Assembly: GCF_001640805.2 (NCBI RefSeq) | Contig: NC_066848.1 | Span: 9,338,396-9,402,395, forward strand | Origin: Lates calcarifer | Lineage: Eukaryota; Chordata; Actinopteri; Centropomidae | Direction: 5' to 3' | DNA length: 64,000 nt | Shown: piece after piece, positions 53,577 through 64,000 of the stretch | How the letters are laid out: every line of letters starts with the position of its first letter | Numbering within the stretch: the stretch's first letter is position 1 | Position numbers and translations under genes: made by a program | Notes under the pieces: model-generated | Databases searched by the model: none | What the model saw: only the letters and a program-made list of their open reading frames with translations | What the model was told of the DNA's origin: nothing

Positions 53577-56500
53577 AGCGCTGACCACGAATATTGGAGT
53601 CTTTTTAACTCAGTGAATCCAAATAAGGATTTTTGTGTATTATCTCTCTGTTTACGATCCTGACGGAAACTCAATATATTTCAGCTCCAGGCACAAGTAC
53701 ATTCTCGGTGTTCTTGTTTTTCTGCTCCATTTTATGTGATTTTATTGCTTTTTTAAATTATTGTTTTCTATGCTCTGTTCTTTTTTATCTATTGTATGTA
53801 AAGTACTTTGAGCTGCCTTTGTGAATGAAATGTGCCATTCAAATAAAATCACTTAAATAGAAGTGATCATAGAATTGTTTCACTTTACCCACCACCTTCA
53901 AAATAAAAAATGTAAAAATAAATAAATAAAATAAAACAAAATCTCTGTCCTCTTACCAGAGGTTGTATTTGTGGGCATGTATTCAGATATTTAGGATATA
54001 TGTGTTAATTGTTAATTGCACCTAGTCAACAGTTGTGTTGAATGTGTGTTTATTGTGTGTAGGAGCGGGGTGGTGGTAGTGTGCGTGACCACTGTGATCA
54101 TTTAAATGCTTTTAATCATTTATAAAACTCTGTTATTCTTAGCAAAGAAATTAAATCCCATCGACTTAGAGAAGCAGTTCTGGCCTGTCCCAACTTTGGG
54201 AACAACTCCTCTGACTCCTGACGTCAAGCATGTTCACACACACGAACACCATCCCCCACCAAGAGAAAAACACTCCACTCTTGCTTAAGATCAACGTTAA
54301 CATCAGAGTTGGCCCTCATGTATTTATAGTATGTGTTTTTTATTATTGCATTTAAAGGATGTTTTAGGTTCACAGTATTTCATATGGTGCTTTTTAGTCT
54401 CCTGGATGTGAATTCTTTCTTTTTGGCTAAAGTTTGACTGACATGGGAGTAGGCCCATACAGTTTAAGTCTATTGTATGCATTTAAATGGAGTGGTGGTC
54501 AAATGCAGGAAAATAAGCTAACATGGACACATAAAACTCCTGAAATTGAGCTGTGCTGCACACTAAAACTCCATTGAGCAAAATGAATTTATTTGATCAT
54601 TTTTGTTAATGAAAACAATAAGATTTACCTGTAAAAAAAAAAAACAGCTATAACCTTCTAAAGAGCCACTTAACAAAACTTGTTTATAATGGTAAAACTG
54701 GTTTATATAAATGGTAGAATATGACATTTAGAATATTTGAAGATGGATTTAGGATTTTACTTATTCGCTACATATGGTGGAACAGCAGGACAGATAGCCC
54801 TGTACTAAACGGTGTAATACACTGCATTGCCAGATCGTGGCGCCACTTCATCACCTTAAACTTACAGACAATGAAGAAGTGGCAACCACTGGTGTGTGTG
54901 CATTTAAAATGCATACGCCTGAGTGCACCTATTGTTTTGAGTGAATGTGCCCATGAATACACTGTCTTTGACACGCATTCATTCATGTGCATGTACACTT
55001 TTAATGATCACAGCAGTGTTATTCCCCCCCTGCTTCTTTAATGTGTCTCTGCACTCAGCATATGGACGCAGAATTTATTGTGTAACTAAGCTTAAGCCTC
55101 AACACTCCACTGTTTGGGGTAAAACATTATTTGTGCCATGTCATGGAAAAAAAGTAAAATGGAGAGGAGGAAATAAAGTGTGACAGGCGCTGTGTTTTAC
55201 AATTCAAACAGGCCTGAGAGAGCTGTTAGGCCAGCCAGCCTCAGGCTATGTAATTCATGTATAATAAATCTACTACCAAATGGATTGTTAAGAATGGATT
55301 TTTTCTTGAACAATTTGCTTTAATCTGAGGTGCATTAGAGTAAACCACAAAGAAAAAAAACTTTGCCTCATATATTTTTTCATTCCAAAGAACTATTTGT
55401 TTCAGTAATTGGTGTAAAAAATAAAAATAAATAAAAAATTACGGTATGAGGCACTTAAGTGGACAATGCAATTTACACCTGAGCTAGGTCGGATACAATC
55501 CTCTTCGTCTTCAGGCTCTTTTGAATATGCGCATGTTGTTAATTAATTCAGAAAGGAAGTAAAAGGGTCCCCAGATTGTGTTTGCCAGGCTGTAGCTATA
55601 GCAACAACATGCTGTTGTGAGGAGGGTCCATCTCACTGAGACAGCTGTGGAAGCTGTAGTGTAACAATTTTGAATGCTTTGTGTTTTTATCATTGTTCAT
55701 GACATTAAACAGTAACATAACAGTATTAGCCCCTCTGACTACATTATTCTACCAAAAGAAGGAATAAAGCATAATCGCATATCCCCGCTTGCATCCTCTC
55801 ATTCCTCTGTCATCTGAGGCCTGTGTTTACCTGGAAACCCTTTAGCTCTGAGAGCAGGGCCTCTCTGTTTGGCTTCATGTGCCTGCATCACCTGAAGTTG
55901 GAGCTGGGACAGAGTTCCATTTAGGTTTTGATTTATTGCTGGAGGAAGCAGAAACAGACCTGCGATCTCAAGGGGGGCAGGAGAAACTGTGATGTTTGGC
56001 AAGTTTTGCTGAGACACACTCTTCTTTATCAAAGCATTAACACTTTGCACACCAATTCCAAATAGCCTATACTTTGAATATTAGCTTGACTGAGGATTGG
56101 AATGACCTTAAATTAGAAATAAAGTCTAAGACTGCATTTCATTTGTTTAAGTTCATTCAAAGAAAGAAAGAAAATCTATAGGTTGGTAGCTGCATAATCA
56201 CACAATTAAAGAAGCTGTACATTAATGCTACATGCATGTTAAGTGCATCATTTTTTTTTTTCACTTTCTACACAGACAAGATTCAGGAGATTTATGATTT
56301 ATGTACTTTCATTTTGCATACACTTTATTCAGTATTTAAATCTGGCTCAGTGGGGTTTTGTCATTGATTTACTCTTGTTGTCAGTCACACAGTCTGAGCA
56401 CTGAATGCAAATGCATTTCCCCTAGAAAAGTTATTGTTGTTTCCCTTCACTTACGGCCGACTTGACATAAAACACCCAAAGGAACTGGATTATTTGTAGT

Positions 56501-58036
56501 TTCCAGTTTGTAGGGTCGTGCCTGTGAATGAGCCTCATTATTGATATTGATTGAACGTCATTAGGCAGGGAGGCTGCACTACTAACTGATAGGTGCAGGA
56601 GTAAGAAAGTCAATGCATACATGATGAACTGTGACCACATGACAACAGAAAGAGAAAAGGGTCCTGATCATTATTTATAAGTTCTCTTACCGTGACTTGT
56701 CCCTGAGTGAAGCTATCTCTCATTTTAGAACCTTGTGCATTATTTAGCAACGCTGCCAATGTAATGCTTTTTGTGTTTGGTTTTGAATTAAACAAGACTT
56801 GTTGTTGCTGTTATGACTGCTCTTTGAATCTTGAATCATTCTGGATATAACTCATGCTTACTGTATCTTACAGAGCCTACGAATGTTAAATGCACATTAC
56901 TATTTCTCTCTTTAACTTAAAGGAATAGTTTCAAAAATGTGCTTATTCACTTGTCTGGCAACCATGAATGTCTGTAGAAAATATAAATAATGTAATATTA
57001 AGAAATCTGTGGCATCAAATCTTGAAAATGTATTTATCTCTATGAATTGTAGTTATTACCCAATTTGAGTCTCTAAACATGACACTCAAAGCATTTTCTA
57101 TAAAGGTAATATTCTTAAGGACTGCAAACTTTAATGAGATGTACAGCTTTAAATGAATAAATCATTTCATAAATAAACAGCTTTGAAGTCTAATGTCAGA
57201 CTCCATGAGTGGCCCATGGCTACAGAGCATTATCTTATGTCAGTGGTGTCTGTTTTGATGACAGCAGCCTACTTGTTTTGTTAATGAGAATCATCTGATC
57301 TTTACATGTCTTGGTCCTGCAGCCATCCCAGCTATCACAATTAGATCCCCTCCCTTAACCTTCACAAAGCATCAGACCTGGGGAAACGACACTCATGCTC
57401 ACATCACTGACAGGGGAGTGCATTTTCCCAGCTTTTATAAGGAGACTGCCTGAAACCCCCTATGGCTCTGTGACTCTAGGATTACTCAGCCATTTTTTTT
57501 CTCTTTAACTGGCTCCAATAAATGAGATGAATATTGTTGGCCTGTCATATTCTGCCCTCCTCCCTCTGGAACCCAGCTCTGTGACTGTCACATCTCATCT
57601 GTCTGTGAGTTCACGACCGGGTTTGTGTCTGACTCCCTCTGTAGCGTCTAGCATGTGCCTTAAAGGATGTATAATGTTAATCACACTGCCATTCTGCTTC
57701 GTTTGACTCATTGCTCCTAGTTTCATCAATGTCACTGAGAATGAAGTGAGCTGATGGCAGCTGCTGCAGAGCACTGTGTTAAACTGTATCAGTATGACTA
57801 CACACAGCATTAGCTACAAATTGAGGACAGTCCAGTTCAGGCCAAGTTCACACACATGAACAGCTTTCATCCATCTCATTATATACTGTAGCTGTATTGT
57901 AAGTAAAAAATAAAAATAAAAAAATGAGCACACTCATGTCACGCTTGCTATGTGTATTAACATGCAGTTATGTGGATTAAGACAAGCTCTGTTGCTTTCA
58001 GACACTGATTTTATCACATCCAAATTTCTGCATTAT

Positions 58037-58072
58037 ACTGTGTGTGTGTGTGTGTGTGTGCGCGCGTGCGTG
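58037..58072. repeat. (TG)n(CG)n microsatellite
   Basis: A TG dinucleotide run passes into a short alternating CG/TG stretch, a purine-pyrimidine alternation with Z-DNA potential. Confidence 0.85.
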
Positions 58073-59035
58073 TTCAGTTTAAACAACTCCCCCTCTCTTT
58101 ATCTTTCCTCGTAAACTTGATTGCGTTCAGCTGAGAGATTAGACGACGCCCCGTCTTGTTCCTGCATTTATTAAGAGGGCCTCAAAGACACTCTTTTCAG
58201 GATGAAATGAAGATGGCATCAGTTAATCCAGCACTTCAATTACAAGCTGTCATTCAGTGTGTCTCTCTGGGAACTGGCTAAGGCTGCAGCAGGGAGAGAT
58301 GCGGCAGACGGGGCAGATACAGTCAGGTACTATAGCTGTGGCACAACGCAAATGCCCTACTTTCCAGTAATGTATCGGAAAAACACCGCTGTTATCTTCA
58401 GGCCATTCGAACAAAGCAGAACTGGGATCAGCAGCAAACTAATCCAGACCCACAGACCTTTCAATAATCAATGAAAGGAACAATTCTGAGGTAGGGCGGC
58501 AGCTCAGACCTCACTTTTCCAACTTTATGAAGTCTTAACCATCCACTTTTTGTCAGGTATGTTTTACTATTATAGTGGCACTAAAGGCAAAAGTGTATGT
58601 CTCCCAAGTAATTATATTTTAATGCATGGATAGACATACTGTAATCAATGTAACCCCTCTATAACCTAATGCAATTAACAACCAGTTTACTTAATTCCAG
58701 ACCATCAGTTCATAGCAACATAACAAGCCAATACAACAACCCCGCAGTTAATACTAACTAATTTGTGGCTCATTAAAGTTCAGTTTTTGTTGATTCAGCT
58801 CTAAGATAACAGGCCTATTTCACTGCACGTGATAGCTGGAATAGCACAAGTGGAATTAATAATGTTAATTATGGCCGTGTTACATTTAGGTGTCCCAGTT
58901 CTAGAGCCCTAATATCATGTCCGCTGGCTCACTGCCATGGTTTACTAGGACGCTTAAAATGGAACAGACCCACCGGTAATGTTATTAGCAGCACCTGTGC
59001 TTTTCCTGCCATAGGTTTTGAATGCAGGACTTGGG

Positions 59036-59063
59036 TACTACTACTACTACTACTACTACTACT
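59036..59063. repeat. (TAC)n trinucleotide repeat
   Basis: Nine perfect TAC copies upstream of spock2. The apparent poly-tyrosine reading frame is a by-product of the repeat. Confidence 0.9.
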
Positions 59064-59592
59064 TGAGTATTTCCACATTGTGGCATTGGTGCTTTTACTT
59101 AAGTAAAAGATTAGAGTGCTTCAACCACCGCAATTTTATAGACCATATGATTAATCAAATAATCCGCAAATTACTCAATAACAGAAATAATCCTCAATTC
59201 CAGCCCTAAATCACTCCCCCACATACCGAACAAACTGTCCTACCTGAACTAACCATGAGTGGGGAGTACAGGGTGTCACTTGACATTCGAAGGTGCAGCT
59301 TGTAAACTCCAACTTAAGCATGAAAATGCAAGTAAATCTCTGAAGTTTTCACGTACACATTCAAAATAGTGTCACACAGCAGCAGAATATAATCTGAATA
59401 CTATCATCAAAACGGCTTCTCTCTCTCTCTCTCTTTCTCCATCCCTCCCCCCTCCAGCAGCAGAAGGAGCATCCTATAGGCTAATCAGTTGGTAGTTTCA
59501 ATCCAGCCTCAGCATCCTCCTCCTCCTCCTCCCAGAAGAGGAAAGCGACAGCCGTGCGCGAGGTGGTGTTTTTTTTCCCTCTGTCCGCTACC

Positions 59593-59781
59593 ATGGTGGA
59601 AATTACGGATATCGTGTGCCTTGTCGTCCCGCTGGTGATGCTCACGGGGTCTACCCTCCAGACCGACGTTAAGAGCGTCAAAGAGGCGGAAAAAACGGGG
59701 AATTTCATGGAAGACGAGCAGTGGCTGTCCACCATTTCACAGTACAGCCGCAAGATCAAGCACTGGAATCGCTTCAGAGAC
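59593..59781 (+). CDS. spock2: Testican-2 (SPOCK2), first coding exon only
   Basis: A secreted calcium-binding heparan/chondroitin sulfate proteoglycan of the brain extracellular matrix. This exon encodes 63 residues and ends in phase at NRFRD, followed by the donor GTAAGT. The start ATG has a strong Kozak context (ACCATGG). Residues 1 to about 22 are hydrophobic (ITDIVCLVVPLVMLTGSTL) and form a signal peptide. The motif GNFMEDEQWLSTISQYSRKI is a conserved testican N-terminal sequence, and its match to SPOCK2 is closer than to SPOCK1/3. The follistatin-like, EF-hand and thyroglobulin domains lie on exons beyond the right edge. The gene neighbours ddit4 and dnajb12, as in human 10q22. Confidence 0.9.
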
Positions 59782-62700
59782 GTAAGTCCGCCGTGTTGAT
59801 CGAGAGATGCGCGGTAATGCGGTATAAGATGCGCTGATGGGGAGTAAACACGTACACGGCCATTTAGAAACAGTGAAAAAAAACAAAAAACAAAAAAAAT
59901 AAACAACAGTTATCACACACTTTCTCAACCTGATAATAGACACAAACTTGGTGCTGTTGTTGAAACATAGTCCATACTGTAAGAAGACACACACACTTTA
60001 GATGTGGTATTTCAAAAAAAAGAAAATATTCATAAACAATCAAGGACTATTTTTGTTTGGCCAATATATATATTAAAGGCATAAAGAATTATGATAAGAT
60101 GGAAATGAGGAATATAGGAGGGATTGTGTTTATAGTATTAACAATCTTTATTTCTTTATTTCTGGACTGTCATTTCCATGCTTCTGTTTAGCCTGATTTG
60201 TTTTTTGTTCTTTAAAGAAATGTTGCATATTATGAATGAAATGTAAAGGTACTGATTGGACATTTTACTTTCGTAACTTCCTCCCCATAATTCATGTTGT
60301 AAGTGATCTTTAAAATTGAGTAGAAACTAATTTTACCACTACAGCAAATAAATAAAACACAATCCATATGTAGGCTACCACTCTTCCTTCCTGCTTTAAG
60401 TGTATGGGACCTGTGGTTAATTGTAGCAATTAATGCTTTAGTCCCACTTGCACAGCAGGAGCAGTATAGACCTATTCCATCACACTGCCCTGAATATAGG
60501 TTTCCTCAGATGTGTCTCCAGATTACACAAACATGAGAATTAAGCAATTAGAGCAGAGGGGCAGGTGATTGATTGATGTGAATATTCACCTACTGAACAG
60601 ACTGAACTGGGTTGCTGGGATTGATTAGAGCCTGCGGGGTCCGCACGGTGATATATTGCTGTGTCTGTGAATGTATAGACGTAGCTTTGCCTCCAGCTCT
60701 GTAAAATGATTACTAATGATCCCAACAGGATTTGGACAATAGCGCAGTTGGATTATGTTCCATATGACTCCTGTTAATTGGGTTTTAATTGATCCAGGGA
60801 GGTGGTTACTGCAGCACGTGATAGGTATCATTATTGGATTTGAAATACGAGCAGTTGGCTTGAGCATCTCTATGAGAACGACGCCATGTCTTTTCAGGAG
60901 GAGAAGGTGAGCCTTTCTTAATAATAACCATCGCAAAGAGGCTGTGTGGAGTCATTTTTGATCCACATTCATACACCTCCTTAAATTACAGGTCAGTGGG
61001 TGTCCCTGAAGAAGAGGTGAGTGTTTGTGAAAATTGGCAGCCGCACCTCCAGGGGACGGATTAGTTTGACTGTGATTACTTAAAGAGAATGTCCTCTGGA
61101 ACTCTACTTAGGGAAGTAATGAAATTGCGGGCATGGAAAGATTAAGTCAGAATTATTGTGGGATTATAACTCACTGGATGCTGCTCACAGCTTTGATCCA
61201 AACTGTTTGTTAGAGCACTGGCTTCACAATCCAGCACATTGTGAAGAAAAAAGGGAAAAAAAAAGAAAACCTCTTCCAAAAGTGAATAAAAACCACACCT
61301 GGAATATGTGGAGCATCAGAAGAAAAAAAAATGGTTCAGGGAAAGTGGGATCATCCTCTCTACAACGCTTAAGGGTTTGCCATCCTCATCTAGTATGAAG
61401 ATGTCACTTGCTCTGCTTTCCCTTTTTTCCGCAATTTAACATCAAAGCTGCTGTGTAACACAAACAACCCCTACAGTTGCACACTCTATCTCTTTCATGA
61501 TCATTATTCCCAGGAGTAATTTTCTTAATGTGTTTATGTGTGCGTGCGCATTTGTGTGATTCTGTCTATATTTGTGCAAGTGCATAAGTGAGATTTTGTC
61601 TGAGCTGCTGCGTGTGTGCGTGCGTGTTAAAGGGCAGGAGTGCTGGTGTCTCTGGTGATGATGAGGATGACAGGAGAAACATCAGAGAAGCGAACCACTG
61701 AACCTCCCGGGGGAATTACCAGTAGAAACCGCTTTGATTTCAGCTCGCTGCCGTAGCAACAGCAGCCTGTGTATTATGGTGTTGAAATGGAGCCTGTATC
61801 ACTGGGAGTTTGATGACTCTATCCCCCTCACCAGTCCTCCTTAGGGGTAGAGGAATAAGTGGAAACATCCCACTGACTGTAAACTTCTTCAAATGAAATA
61901 TCATTTGTGCACCAGCAAGGATATTTTTTAATGATTCTTAATGAGCGCTCCTGAATATTAAATATAATGAACATTTAATTGGCACTGCTTCATGTTGGTC
62001 TTTGAGCTAAAAAAAAAAAAAAAAGCTGAACTAGAAAATGAGAAGTTCATTCCCATGGAACTGTTTGGTTGATGTATAAAGGACTGCCAATGACACACTT
62101 ATAGGTATTCAGATTACACAAATTGATGTTGACTTGCACAGTCCTCTGAGAGCTGAATGTTGAATATTAATCCAACTCTGGAAAGCAATAATCAAAGCTG
62201 CGCGACATGAAAGAAGAGCTCTTTCAATCTCGCCTCTGTGCAAACACACACAGAGACGCACGCGAACCCTCACACACATAAACACACACAATACATAGGC
62301 TGCGGAAGGCGCACTGTAAATATATCATATTTATTCTCTTACAAAATGTTAAAAGCAGATTCAGGATAAGAGCCTCTTTCACTTCCAATAAAAATAGCTC
62401 CCACACTTCAATTCAATCTATTTCACAGGAAGACAAGGCGATTAGATTTAACAGTTAGAGTCAACAAATAACAGAATGGGATACCTTCAATCCTTTAATC
62501 TGACAGGTGCACTCAACATTTCATCCCACTAATGCACCAAATCCAGGAAATATAAATAAATAAGTAAAAGAAAAACTGGGGAGCAGGGAAGGCAATCATG
62601 GTGAATGCAGAGTTGTCATTTAACCCACAGACTGACATCCTTTAGTTTAAATTAAAACTGGAAAGTTTTTACAAATAATGAATTACAGAGCTGTAATAGC

Positions 62701-64000
62701 TGGCTAAAAATGGAGACATACAGTAGCAAGAAAAAAATGCAGTTATGATCACATCTTTTTGTCCTCACATGTACTTGTTTTTATTTTAAGCACAGTTTTT
62801 TGTAACAGACACTGAATAAAATTTGTTCAGCAGACAGAAATTTGGAGACTCAATTAGAGGGACAATTAGATGTCAACTGGGATCATCTCACCAGTCAAGT
62901 TTATCCTCATTTCAGTATGAAATTAAATGGCTGGAGACTACAACATTTTATGTAGAGCAGATCCAATCTGGTTCGTCTGCTAAAGGCAAATCAACAGTAA
63001 ATTCAATTTTTTGCTCAACTTCCCTTGTAAAAATGACACTGTCCATGAAATCGCCAAGCCATGAAATTGGTCTGATGTTTTATTCCCATTGATTTAAGAC
63101 AAACTCAGATATGTGCCTGAAAAAGGATGATGGTTAGGGCACAGCAAGTTCACCCAGAAGGAGGATATTTATTGTCAGCATCCATCACAGAAGGGGGTCG
63201 GTGTTTATGATGCGAGTTTTGTTTAATTTCTCTCTCGCTTTCTCTCGCCCTATCCTGTGCTGTCTGTGCCTGGTAAATTCTTATCTGAAAAACACATGCC
63301 TCTAGAGTCAGGCAGCTCTGGACCACCCCAGTACAAATCCTGTCTGCACCTGTTATCCATTCACTCCATTTTTAATGAACAGAAAACCTGCATAAAAACA
63401 TCACATCCCTTGTCGATGCCAGTGGATTAAATATGCAGAATGGTGAAAGCACTTGCTGCAGGTTCTGGCAACCGTTATCATGATGTGTTGTTATGTTTTT
63501 TTTTTTTTTTTTTTGTTTTTGTTTTTTTACCACACTGGTAATCTTTAGTGAACATTTGAAGGGCGGTTTACCTGAACTACCTATACAGGCCTACCAGATT
63601 TTAGCCTCTCTTAAACTGGCTACAGTCCAGCAGAATTTTAACACTTGATTGTGGGTGCACCTGTCACTGCTCCTTTTTATCATTTCACCATAGCATACTA
63701 AACATAATTGTGGATAATGGCTTCTGTAACACTGGAGCCAAATACTCCATTAAAGACTATCCAGACAGTAAATTATCATCACTAGCCTTACGCTCAGTCT
63801 GGCTTTCCTATCGCATAGCCGCTCAACTGCCCTGTGCTCTCTGATATTAGAATAGACTGCTGCTGATGCATTAATGCTATGAATGATGATAACAGCTAAT
63901 CAGAAATCCATTAGTCTATCTAATCATGCTTTGTTCTGGCATGAGTTGTTCCTTATCATTCTCCAGATTTGCTATGAGGCAGCAAATGTCCAGAACTCTG
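59782..64000 (+). other. spock2 intron 1 (partial)
   Basis: More than 4.2 kb of intron with no second exon recognised. Features are a TGATTGATTGATG motif near 60568-60580 (Pbx-Hox/Meis-like) in a unique stretch at 60500-60900, a CA-rich stretch near 62243-62290, and a T homopolymer at 63496-63514. Large first introns of this family often hold regulatory elements, but none can be proven here. Confidence 0.55.

Larger units (their letters stand above)
53577..59592. other. ddit4-spock2 intergenic region
   Basis: About 6 kb without a recognised gene. It is AT-rich unique sequence with a TG microsatellite at about 58037-58072 and a TAC trinucleotide run at 59036-59063. Just before spock2 a CT-rich run (about 59415-59460) and GC-rich sequence form the likely spock2 promoter/5'UTR. 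The asc1/anapc16 genes that lie here in human are not seen. Confidence 0.55.

Overview
This window is vertebrate nuclear DNA, almost certainly from a percomorph teleost fish. The genes have introns with GT/AG junctions. Their proteins match vertebrate orthologues exon by exon. The repeats (a tRNA-derived SINE, an abundant GC-rich/ATA-rich dispersed repeat, Tc1 transposase debris and many CA/TG microsatellites) are typical of ray-finned fish. There is no sign of prokaryotic, plasmid or viral organisation.

Layout. 1-18030 is a composite tandem array of eight units (two partial), each usually about 2.5 kb. 18073-23005 (minus) holds the first five coding exons of hif1an (factor inhibiting HIF, FIH). 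Its last exons are not in the window, and the array begins 42 nt past the exon-5 splice donor. 28550-33350 (minus) is a complete six-exon wnt8b. 37943-42258 (minus) is a complete five-exon stearoyl-CoA desaturase gene (scd). 44368-46122 (minus) is trmt2b, a mitochondrial tRNA/rRNA m5U methyltransferase, with an apparent one-base frameshift. 46303-49746 (plus) is dnajb12, an ER-anchored J-protein, divergent from trmt2b across 180 bp and with a 3'UTR intron that contains a SINE. 52098-53023 (minus) is ddit4/REDD1. 59593-59781 (plus) is the first coding exon of spock2 (testican-2), which runs off the right edge.

The gene order joins two blocks that are separate in human: SCD-WNT8B-HIF1AN (10q24) and DNAJB12-DDIT4-SPOCK2 (10q22), with trmt2b (human X) between them. 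The genes do not form a pathway. However, two are hypoxia genes: hif1an encodes an oxygen-dependent brake on HIF, and ddit4 is a known HIF target whose upstream sequence here has a cluster of HRE cores.

The most unusual part is the array. It is a higher-order repeat built from a dispersed-repeat body, a GC-rich module, duplicated CA-bearing segments, a 0-3 copy hairpin minisatellite and, in three units, a truncated Tc1 transposase fragment with a perfect 26-bp palindrome at its edge. I see nothing resembling a novel defence or biosynthetic system.
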